From: Medicago truncatula | Lineage: Eukaryota > Streptophyta > Magnoliopsida > Fabales > Fabaceae | Assembly: GCF_003473485.1 (NCBI RefSeq) | Contig: NC_053048.1 | Location: forward strand, 47,008,255-47,072,254 | Length of the DNA: 64,000 bases | Direction: 5' to 3' | In this document: positions 37,926 through 48,260 of the stretch, in pieces | Numbering within the stretch: position 1 is the first letter of the stretch | How the letters are laid out: every line of letters starts with the position of its first letter | The notes under the pieces: model-generated | What the model was told of the DNA's origin: nothing | What the model saw: only the letters and a program-made list of their open reading frames with translations | Databases searched by the model: none | Translations under genes and position numbers: made by a program

Positions 37926-40243
37926 AGGATTCTGCATTCTCAAGGGTTCCAGTTATATGCCATATCATTCTGTGTTATAGGAGTTAGCTGATTTGAAAAA
38001 CTAGTTTTCTTTTATTGTTGGTTGCAACTATAACTTGTTTTTAGTCTTTGTTCTTTCAGTTTTGTAACGGATGAGTAAGGACCAAAGAAATTTTTGATTT
38101 TATTTTACAGTTCTCAGGTTTTTGATACATCTGGAGAAGGGAAAAATTGCCACACACCTGAAGGGGTAGTGGACAAACTCTGCAGAAACGTTGTACTGAC
38201 TTATTATCCTTGTTAAAACGACCTTGTCCTTTCCTTATATATAGGATACCGTTTTTAGATTTGATTTAATTTGCATCTATTCTCATGTTTATAACTGTAG
38301 ACTACGGTATATTATCATCGATCGATCATATCCATAAGTGCACTTCTATAATTCTCGAAAATCATTTTATTATAGATTACATTTTTTTTTTTACAAAAGT
38401 TATATATCTATGTTTTTTTGTTTAATTTTGAAGACAAAAAAGCAATTAATACAAGAAAAGGGGCAGTTTATTTGCAGTATCTTATAGCGCAATCACTTAT
38501 CATGATTAGAGCTTATGTGCAAGCTTTCATAAATAAGCTTTTTTTATAGCAAATATGCTCAACACAGCGCAGGAACTCACTTTATGCCGTTAAAAATACT
38601 AGTGTCTCATCTTCCTGGTTGGTTGCAAGGACCTCAAATCACATAAACTATTCATTATGATTTAAATAGTTCTATTATTCTCTCTCTTTCTAATCCATCG
38701 TAATTAGGATATCCCTACGTGCTTAAGTCAGTTAGCTCTGCAACGACACTAACTCTCAAGTCGATCGTTGGACATTCAACTACTTAGGCATGAAATTGAT
38801 TTGCTTCTCAAATAACAACAGACTTCAAAAATCGAACAAGAATTGTTTTCTCTAGTCTCCCTTGTTGTCCTCTAACTTGCTTAATTCTTTAATAATAACC
38901 GTTGTATGCAAAATATCATGTATCAATTTATTTTTTGATAAACTAAGATATCATCAAATACAATTGCAGAGACGAATCTCTCAATTCTATTTAAGAGGTT
39001 GATATCTTACAGCATATGTTTTCATATGTTTTCATACTATTGACTGGAAAAATATCCTTTCAACAAATAAACTCGACGATCAATCTATTACTCAAGTTAG
39101 ATTATTAAAGGTTTCTTAGTTGATGATATGTTTAATGCCTTGAGTGTTTGTTTGTTGTGTAAGAAATAAGTAATGGTGGATAATCGCTGTAAAAAATGTT
39201 AAGAAGAAAGAACATACAAATGTAAAAGTGCAAAAAAGTAAAGACAAAAGTAAAAGAGAAAATTGTATTACTATAAAGATAAATGAGCTAAATACATGGT
39301 TTGAATCAAACAACTAATAAATTGTTTTATCTTATGTTGGCAAATGAGTGATATAATATGTTAACTATAGAGAACGAAAATGAATTTCTTTGCATGGAGA
39401 ACGAATCTACTACTTATAGAAGAAAGAAGAAACCAACTCAGTTCCAAAAAGTTCCCAAGATTCCCAAAGACGAAGGCTGGGAAGGGAACGGATGTGTGAT
39501 CTAATGAGTGAACATTTGAGGAATAGCCTATATGTTAATTTCAAAAGAAATTTGAACTTGACATTTTAATTTAAACCAATGCATGATTGAAGTGTTTCGA
39601 CAAGGAAATATCCGTTACTAACATTTCAAGACCTGAAAAACGGGAGAGCATATTGTGCATGTCTCTCTAGTTAATGTCTTCTATGAACTACAACCTATTT
39701 ATTCAAAACAATCACTCACAATCACGTGATGTTTCAGACAACCAATATGATACATTCTTTCTATTAATCGGTATTATGCAGGTATTTTAAAAGTTTTTAA
39801 AATAAAACCCTAAATCTCGAACCCACAAAGAATTGCTTCAATTACAAGTCACTCTCTTTTTAGACTATTAAGGCGAACCAATTTGTTTGAAGTTAAGACA
39901 GTTTTTTTTTTTAATAAACTAAACTAGTCCATCCAAATTAACACGAGGAGAATCAACCTAAGACAACACATTCCAAATTCTAAGCCAACACCACCGATTA
40001 GGATGATTTGACGACAACTTCGCTTCATATAATATAACCTTCAACAAATATTCCTAAATGGTGCCTTGAAGACCGACGTTACCCCCATCATATGATTACC
40101 ACATTAAAGAATTAAGTACTTCTACCAAATACCAATAAGTTGCTAATACCCCACTGCATGAGTTAAATATTGGAAATAAAGCAACTCATGCTGCATTTAC
40201 CCCCATTCAATTCACCTATGCCCTATGGTTATGCAAACAAGTA
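37926..40243. other. Intergenic spacer downstream of pescadillo
   Basis: The pescadillo 3'-UTR ends in the first few hundred bases. At 38463-38560 an AGCGCTTAT-type repeat fragment occurs (CAGTATCTTATAGCGCAATC, AAATAAGCTTTTTT). The open frame at 39116-39313 (minus) is hydrophobic by composition only. No gene is supported. Confidence 0.45.
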
Positions 40244-40517
40244 CTCCATCCGTTTCAAAATGAGTGTTGCTTTAGCCAATTGCACACATATTAAGGTATT
40301 GAATGAATAATCATTAGATATATATAACACTTTTACTAAACTGCCCTTACTTTATAAGAAAATGACAAACTTAAAATTGCATTGAAAATTGTGAGGAAAA
40401 GTTGAAGAGGATAAAGTTGAAAGAAAAAAATTAAAGTTGTATTAAAAATATAAAATGACATTCATTTTGAAGCAATTTTTTTTGGCTAAAGTGACACTCA
40501 TTTTGAAACGGAGGGAG
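40244..40517. mobile_element. Stowaway-like MITE, 274 bp, TA target
   Basis: Left end CTCCATCCGTTTCAAAATGA and right end TCATTTTGAAACGGAGGGAG are near-perfect inverses, extending to GTGTTGCTTTAGCC and GGCTAAAGTGACAC. TA flanks at 40242-40243 and 40518-40519. There is no coding sequence. Confidence 0.9.
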
Positions 40518-42967
40518 TAAAATTTTACCTTCAAAAACAACTACTAGGATAAGATGAAGCCCACTAGATTATTAATTTTTTTGGCATATTTTTTACTATC
40601 AACATTTTTGTTGACAGAGGGAAGCCTAGTAGAGAGACACCATTCATCATACAATTAAAATAGAATATGATATTTGAATAATTTTTTTGGTACAACTTTT
40701 GGGACAATTTTGTTGTGTTCTCCTCTTCTCATTAGTCATAAGAAGATAATGTGAATATGAGAAAGAAAATTATACAAAAGTTGTACAAAAATAGTTGTAC
40801 AAATATCATTTCTCATTAAGATAATAGCAAACCAAATAAAATGCCTTCCTCTAAAAAAGAAAGATAAAATGCTAAGTTAGTCTGGTTACAAAGACCTTAG
40901 TTCGAACCTCGCTGTTACGGTTATTTTATTAGCGGTTGATATGTAAATACATTTTTAGTGGTGGAAGTTGTTCAAAATATTAGAGGGACAAGCACTAACT
41001 AAAATATTACCCCATTCTGATCCAATTATAAGTGAAATTATCTCATCTTAAACTTATAAAGAATGATAGTTAGGTGCATTTATTTTGTTATATTGTTTTC
41101 ATGAAGGGAAAAAAGAAAGAAATGTATCTACTAAACTTTTCCCCATTATCAGTCGTCTTTTCACAATATTAAGAGAGTGCTGTAAAATGTGGGTAGATTT
41201 TGTTTAGAAAGTGAGTTTTTCTCTCTCTTAAAAGTAGTATAATTAAAATTCATAAAAATCACATGTAATTTATTTATCTACTACGAAATAGTTTAGTGAC
41301 AAGAACCACACATACTAAGCGTATAGAAGTAGAGAATTGTAGATTTAAACTCACGTTCAAACACATAAAATATCTTTAGAACTACCAATTGAGCTGTACT
41401 TACAAACAAGTTGTATATAATTTTATTAAAGATTCAAAATAACATCCACACAAAACAAAAAATAAATATATGAAAAAAGAGATGTATCTAAAATTAAAAG
41501 GTTCTACCACTAAATACTTCTATAAGAGCTCTATGAATCATATGACTTTCATGGACTTTGGTGAGTCTTGAGAACGAACTCAGTTAATTTTTTTTATAAT
41601 TAAAAAAAAGACAAAATCAATAGTCTTAGAAAAGGGAAAACAAATATTAATTTTTCCTTTTGTTTTTGTGGAAACGATGGTGGAATTGTATCAGCCGTGA
41701 AGAACAGGAGGATTGTTACATTTTGATATCCCACGCGTCTCAAAATAATTGTTTTTAAGGTTTTTATACACAAATTAAGAAACATAATAAATAAATCAAC
41801 AAATATACTAATTTTACTAAACTAACCTTGCTATTTATTTCGTTTTTTATTCTTTAAAAATAACTCATATGGTAGTAGTTAATTATCGTAAAGATTTGTC
41901 AAAGCCAAAAAAAAATTACCGTAAAGATCAAAGTCACTAATCTAATGCAGTTGATGAAGAAAAAACCACGCTCAAGTAAAAACATTAACTATAAGAGTGG
42001 TAAATAGACACTTTCATGTTAACACAAGCTCTCCCTCTCAAAAGAAAAATGTTAACACAAGCTCACGATGGTTTTTTGGAAAAAGAAACATGTGGCAGTT
42101 ATAAAAAGTTGTGAGGGTAAAGTTGGAAAAAATATATTAACTACACCTTAAAAAAAGAAATCGACTAATATTATGCAACCTTTTTATTTTGATTAAACGA
42201 CTAATTTTGATTTAACTTTGTTCTTTTTACGAGAAAAAGGAGTTTAACCATCTCAAACAACAAACTAAAAACCAATTAAAAAAAAATCATGAGTGAATCA
42301 CAAATCTTCAACACACAAGGTTTTGACAATCTAATCTTTGATAAACCATTTGCAACTTAATTTTCATTTCCGAATCATGAGTGAATTTTACAACCTATGT
42401 TTTTTCATAAATTTCTTGATATTATAAACAAGCTCATAATAAGGAGGGGAGAAGATTTTTCAAGTATTTTGTTTTGAAGAAAGATTCTATCAAGTCTTGT
42501 TTTCTTGTGTTTTCTCGATTAGAGAGATACTTACCGTCAAATCTATTTATCTTTTTTTTATTTTGTTTAAATTTTCTCATTTCGTTTTTTTCTCTCCTAC
42601 CAAATTAATGACCTTTTTTATTTTTTGAGAGACAACCAAATCCAATGACTTGAATTGCATATGATCTTAATTAACATGAGATAATTCCTTTTCCGATAAC
42701 GAATGTCCCACTATAAAAAAGATGAAGACCGGCTTTCTCATTCCTATGTTTTCAGGATGTTTCATTTTTACGATTCTGCCCTTTCTTTTATGCTGTGGTC
42801 ACTAAAACCAGACCCCTCTTTTGATTTTTTTTATATCACCTTTTTAAATGAAAAGTTCTATTTAAGGCATGAGAATTCCACTTGAATAGGAAATTAAGAG
42901 ACCACAACAATGTCTTATTTTAGTCTTTTATGTGTAATAAGGATAAGGATAGGAATACAGTAATATG
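40518..42967. other. AT-rich intergenic repeats, no gene seen
   Basis: GGTTACAAAGACCTTAGTTC with GAACCTCGCTGTTACGG near 40880 is a B-box-like tRNA-derived scrap. Near 41015, CCCATTCTGATCCAATTATA resembles a decayed MITE end. CTCTCCCTCTCAAAAGAAAA (42029) and a GTTAACACAAGCTCAC/GTTAACACAAGCTCTC pair at 42018 and 42050 form a short direct repeat. No credible coding region. Confidence 0.4.
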
Positions 42968-43697
42968 TAGGGGTGTACATGGGTTGGGTAAACCCAAAAA
43001 ACCCGTTAAATCCACCCAAAAAAACCCAAAAAAGTGGGTTGGGTTGGATGATTGGGTGGATATGGTTTTAAAAAATGAAAAACCCATAAAAAATAATGGG
43101 TTTTGGATAAAACCGGACCCATACCCAATAAACCAACTTACCCAATAATTTCCAAATTTTAATTTCATTTTCATAGGGAGGAAGAAGAATAACAAATGTT
43201 TTGATCATAAATTTAGTTTAATTTCTAAAATTGACACAACATATCCTCTATATTGAAAATAAAAAAAAATATTAGAGTTACAAATTATGATGTTGCAATT
43301 TATAGTTACTTTGATGCTAAAGCAATTTTACATCATCCAACTTTAATTTATTTCAAGTATTCGATGATCAAATTTTTTATTTAATATTAAAATTTATTAT
43401 TTTATGATGCTAAAATATAGTGAAAATATGTTACATAATTATTTTAAGAAAATAAAAAGTTGAAAATTTTTTATGAAAAAAATACAAGGACTCGTCGTTT
43501 AGTCATTTCATATTAACAAAAAAAAAATGGGTAACCCACTACCCAACCCAAACCAAACCGAAAATTAGTGGGTTTGCCCAAACCCACCCATTAATTTAAC
43601 GGGTGAATATTTTACCAAACCCAAACCGGAGTACCCTATATGATTCGGGTCTTGGGTTTGACCAAATCCAACCCAAATCAACCCATTTACACCCCTA
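42968..43697. mobile_element. hAT-like MITE with 8-bp target duplication
   Basis: The ends are TAGGGGTGTACATGGGTTGG and CAACCCATTTACACCCCTA, with the flanking 8-mer GTAATATG on both sides (42960-42967 and 43698-43705). The 8-bp target and TAGGGGTG/CACCCCTA termini fit the hAT superfamily. Subterminal regions are full of GGGTTT/AAACCC words in both orientations; the core is AT-rich. The 730-bp element has no transposase. The open frames at 42930-43148 and 42920-43195 are translations of the GGGTTT-type repeats. Confidence 0.9.
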
Positions 43698-43978
43698 GTA
43701 ATATGTTCACCACCGTCTTATTGAACCCAGAGGACTACAAATGGTCTGAAAATGAAACCCTTATTGTTTTGTAAAATTAAGTTATAATATCTTTTTTGAA
43801 CAAAAAGCTAAGTTATAATCTAAAGAAATATAGATGACGAAAAACGAAAATGTAAAGACCAATAGCTTTTACAACATTAATTTTTTTGTTTACAACTTTT
43901 ATAAGGTTTTTATTTGAAAGAAACTTTTATAAGGTTTATGAATCGGTAATTTTTATGCAGAACCACTCTTTCATATTA

Positions 43979-44362
43979 CTTCATCCGTCCCTGTATCTAA
44001 GCACCTATTTGATTTTATTTTTAAATGTAACCCCTTTTCAAATTACTAGATGTATTTATTATTTTTTTTCCTAAACATATCCCTAATTAATATTCCATCC
44101 GTTTTTTAATATAAGCAAATTTTGACTTTTAGATTCATTCAATCAATGATGTATGTGGTTTATATTATAGATCACATACATCTTTGATTGAATGAACCTA
44201 AAAGTCAAAATTTGCTTATATTAAAAAACGGAGGGAGTACACATACAAATAAATGACAATTTCGTAATATTAACACACAAAACAGACACATTAATTACAC
44301 AAACAATTTTTCTTAAAAAATATGAAAAAGACAATGGGTGCTTACATTGAAGGACGAGGTAG
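43979..44362. mobile_element. Stowaway-like MITE interrupted by a second MITE
   Basis: The left end CTTCATCCGTCCCTGTATCT, then AAGCACC, is the inverse of GGTGCTTACATTGAAGGACGAGGTAG at the right. TA lies on both sides (43977-43978 and 44363-44364). The smaller MITE at 44093-44237 sits inside it, so this outer element is the older insertion. Confidence 0.85.
44093..44237. mobile_element. Nested Stowaway MITE, 145 bp, near-perfect hairpin
   Basis: Left: TTCCATCCGTTTTTTAATAT, AAGCAAATTTTGACTTTTAG. Right: CTAAAAGTCAAAATTTGCTT, ATATTAAAAAACGGAGGGAG. The arms are about 65 bp and nearly identical, leaving a loop of only about 15 bp. TA flanks at 44091-44092 and 44238-44239. The arms could give a small-RNA-like hairpin if transcribed. 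Confidence 0.95.
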
Positions 44363-45569
44363 TATAAAATTTAGTAACCAGAAGAAATTCACAGTTAATT
44401 ACAATTTTATGGTGAGTAAGTAATATCGAAGTGGACCAACCAATTAGCATAAAAACAAACCAAAATGGTTTAGGGCACTTTATTATAGACAATGATAAGT
44501 TTAAAGTATCAAACTTTTCAACTTTTATATGTCGGAGGATTGCATTAGAAAGATCTAAAACTGTTGTGACTAAAACTCTAAAAGGAATATATAGTCATGC
44601 TCTTCATTAAGTCTTTAAAATGCCATTGGCTGAATAAAAGTGTTTTCTATACACTAGTAATATATAATGGGTCATGCTATCTTATGTCTATAAAACACAT
44701 GTTAAGCATTAATGTTATTCCATTAATAGTAAGAATTTATTGAAAAAATTAATATTAAATATTTTGAGCAATAAATTAAGACAATTTCCAATACATGATT
44801 TATAATAGTAGAATTTTTAACATATGCTCTAAGGATACAAGTTAACATTTCCCATATATATATTTAAGGATGGAACCGAAGAGCGCTTAGATGTGACGAC
44901 ATGAGTTTCTTTTAGCTTAATCAAGGTCATGGGTTCAAATCCAGTCTTGGGCATGCAACAACGTTAAAACTCTTAGGAAGAGTTTGTCACCTATTTAGAT
45001 TTCACAAGACTCGAAAGATTCCTCTGCGCAATGCAGTTGCGCGTGTATGGACGATATTCGGTTAAGAAAATATATTTAATGATAGATCCATAAACTCTGA
45101 TTAATAGGGGACAAAATCATATACTATAATTATTTATATAAAAAACTTACAAATGTATACTAGTGATAAATTAATGATATAATTATTACTTTATTTGTTT
45201 CAAATTATAAATTAATTTGATCGGTTCATATGAATTAAAAAATTTAGTTAATTTTATATAGAAAAGAGAATTATGAGTTATTTTATAAAATTAATAACAT
45301 TTCTCAACATCTCTTAACAAAATAAAAGACTAAGTGGGGTAGGTATTACAAGAGATTCTTGATAACTTTATTTTTCTCTCCAATGATTTGCAAAAAATAA
45401 TAGAGAGAGAAAAAGGAAGATATATAATAAAAACATAATGTAAATATGAGAGAGAAAATTGTCAAAAAATTGTTAGAAAGTGGTTGTACAAATATTATTT
45501 CTCGTACTACAAATGGTCTCATGGCCTTAATGTTAGTTTGGTAAAGGTAAGTTAACATGTAAAGATATA
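44363..45569. other. Intergenic spacer with a SINE-like element
   Basis: AT-rich. One SINE-like element at 44885-45065. The open frame at 45346-45558 (minus) is low-complexity hydrophobic sequence without a recognisable domain. Confidence 0.4.
44885..45065 (+). mobile_element. SINE-like element of a second family
   Basis: GCTTAGATGTGACGACATGA resembles an A-box region and AGGTCATGGGTTCAAATCCA a B-box. A tRNA-unrelated body follows (AACTCTTAGGAAGAGTTTGT, CGCAATGCAGTTGCGCGTGT) up to TTCGGTTAAGAAAATA. It differs from the Au-like copies. I could not confirm a target duplication. Confidence 0.55.
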
Positions 45570-45903
45570 GGGTGTGTTTGTTTCAAGTTTACCAAATTTA
45601 TTCCTAGGAATATAAAGATGAGAATTTTATTCCAAGGAATTTAGGAAAAATATGTTTGGTTAGCTTTATAATATTCCTAGGAACCATAAAAATAGGGATT
45701 ATAATAGATAAACTATTTATGAATTTATTCCCATCTCCATGAGAACTTTATTCCCACCCTTTTTCTTGGGAAATTTTTTCTATTCCCAGGAACATTTTAT
45801 ACCCCGGAATAAAATTTAGTAAACTTGTAACAAACATAGGCATATACATTCCTATCATTTTATTCCCGCGAATCAACAATTATAACTTGAAACAAACACA
45901 CCC
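45570..45903. mobile_element. MITE of about 334 bp with GGGTGTGTTTG termini
   Basis: GGGTGTGTTTGTTTCAAGTT at the left is the inverse of AACTTGAAACAAACACACCC at the right, a 20-bp perfect TIR. ATA lies on both outer sides. The body has further inverted matches (TTCCTAGGAATA, TTCCCAGGAACA). The termini resemble those of the Tourist-like MITE at 29474. Confidence 0.88.
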
Positions 45904-48260
45904 ATAGAGTCTTTAAAAAAAAATGTAAAGATATAAAGGACAAAATATGAATCTGTAATTTATAACATTTGTTAAAAAAAAAAAAAAACTTTTATAACAT
46001 TTATGAATCTGTAATTTTTATACAGAACCACACTTTTTATTCTAAAATTTGTATTAATAATAACTATAAATTCATAAAAAATGATATGTATGTAATATTA
46101 ATATTGGTGTTATGTAATATAAATTCTTAAAGTAATATCGAAGAATTGTTTTTGAACGTGTCCCATTTTTATTGGTGTTGGTAAGCTACCCATTTTTTTT
46201 CTCCAAATAATTTAGTGGTTAGAATTCATATTTTTAAAGATAAATAAGTGAGGTGTGTCCGAAGTTCGAATCTCAGCCCCTGCATATAATAATACATGTC
46301 CCTACCAATTGAGATAGGCTGATGATGACAGCTACCCAAAATTCTTTTTTTTTTTAGCTACCCAAAATTCTTTAAAGCAACCTAAAAAATTCCAAACAAT
46401 TTGCATGGAGAGATATCAGTGTATCACACGCACCAATTAAAAGACAGATATCCCAGCATATATAGTGCTTCGAATCTTTTGATATTGTTTGAAATTTGTT
46501 GGCCACATTGAAGAGGAAGTCGAACATCTCATGTATTACACGTCAGAACCCATCAATCACCCAACATTGATAATCCTTTGGATTTTTATATTAAAGAATA
46601 ATCTTTGAATCTTAAAACCAAAAATCTAAACCTGGAGAATACTGTTTAGAATTGGTTTAGTGTATATCAAGTCTGTTTTCCCATGCTGTTTTCTTTGTTC
46701 AAAATGATGTTCATCACATAAAACTCACATACACAAATGTTATGTCTTATGTTCAAACTCGTAACGAAGATGTTCAACTTAACAAGTTGCAATCATTTGC
46801 GTCTAATCTTTTCCCTATTTTTTGTTGTTTAAAAAGAGGTTAATGTTTGATCTTGAAAATCATTAGAAAAGACACCACAATATCAAAATTCTAATTGAAA
46901 AGGACCAAAGATATATATGCTTTCTAAAGTAATAGTTCTAGATATTAAATTAGTGTTGGATTGGATGTTTTATTTTTTCACAAGCAAAAACGATTTATCA
47001 ATATTCATTTATGCTAATTCTCCTGCACTGAACCTTTATTATATTATTTCTATGAATATTATTTATTTCTGCCATGCATGCAGGGAACAAATTAATGTTG
47101 AACCGGACCCGCATTGAGTAAGACTCCATTGCTTGAATTCGGTGGCCATGGTGTACTGTCTTAGCTTCTTCTTGTAAAAATGACCTTATCCTTTTAATGT
47201 ATGTATAGGTTAGCCTTTTGAGTATCATGTTTTTTCGTATAAACTATAAGGTGTCCCCAATTACAACTCCGTAGACTAATAACAGAAACAAAGTATTATT
47301 TCTACACAATAATAAGGGGGGGACGTATACGCACTTAAATCTAAAACGTGCTTAGAATGAGCACAGAAAAGATACCAAGTATGGAGGTGGAATACCCAAT
47401 TGCTGTCTTAGTGGCTGCACAAATGAAAAGCACAACGAAACAAAGCGCTTAAAAAGGTTCAGAGTCACTAGCTACGAAGTGGACCTAACCTAAGTGCTTA
47501 ACACACTTTAATATTTGATTATTGACCTTGGACCAAACCTTTTAACGTATTAATAATGTAGAAAGCAAAACTAATAACTAGGGAGATATGATTATTATGC
47601 TTGTGCTTGTTCTAATCATCTTTCATATGTCACCTTCGACTATTGACTCAGTAGATTGAATTCAATAATTCACCTAAATAATTCAAAACCCTTTTTATCC
47701 TCAGAAAATTTAAAGAAATAATACCCTCAACTCAAAAGGATATTTGCTATTCTATTATGTTGATTTTATACAAGTTGATATTGTCACATGAATCATGATG
47801 AATAGCTCAATCATGAAATTGCACTACATTTGAAATCATATATTGGAGCATTGCTTTTTATCATCTTTGATGAGAAAGAATTACTAGAGACAACTTTTCC
47901 AATATAAAATCTTCACATGTATACGCATAAATTTGTCAAATAATAAAAATAAGAAAACAAGTGAACATAATGATAAAAGCTATTCCATGATGAGTAACAT
48001 TCAACTATAAGCAAAAGATACTAATAATTGAAAGTGTGACACTGACATTTTAATTTTTTTTGAGGACGGTATCTATTGATTTATGTGACATCCCACTTGG
48101 TTACGTGAAGTACTAGAGCTAGCTACTCTATGTATAGATATAGTATAATGCTGTTTTTTTCCCTGTGCATTAACATAATATATAAACACAAGGCTTCATC
48201 GTGCTATTTCATTCTTGTGGCACAAGAAAGTGGCTAAGTAATTTTGGGCTGAAAAATAAT
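45904..48260. other. Intergenic spacer upstream of the WAT1 gene
   Basis: Apart from the SINE at 46190-46330 and a duplicated phrase AGCTACCCAAAATTCTTT (46330 and 46357), this is AT-rich with no supported gene. The open frames at 46917-47117 and 46998-47228 overlap on opposite strands and look random. The last 150 bp before 48261 (TATGTATAGATATAGTATAA near 48128) is the likely promoter. Confidence 0.45.
46190..46330 (-). mobile_element. tRNA-derived SINE, minus orientation
   Basis: Reverse orientation gives CAGCCTATCTCAATTGGTAG (A-box region), GGACATGTATTATTATATGC, AGGGGCTGAGATTCGAACTT (B-box) and ends in a poly(A) seen as CATTTTTTTTCTC on the plus strand. AGCTACCCA occurs on both sides (46185 and 46330), a plausible target duplication. 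Confidence 0.75.

Noticed and set aside
42920-43195. 91-codon minus-strand and 72-codon plus-strand frames rich in Asn-Pro-Phe or Lys-Pro
   Set aside because: They translate the GGGTTT-type subterminal repeats of the hAT MITE.
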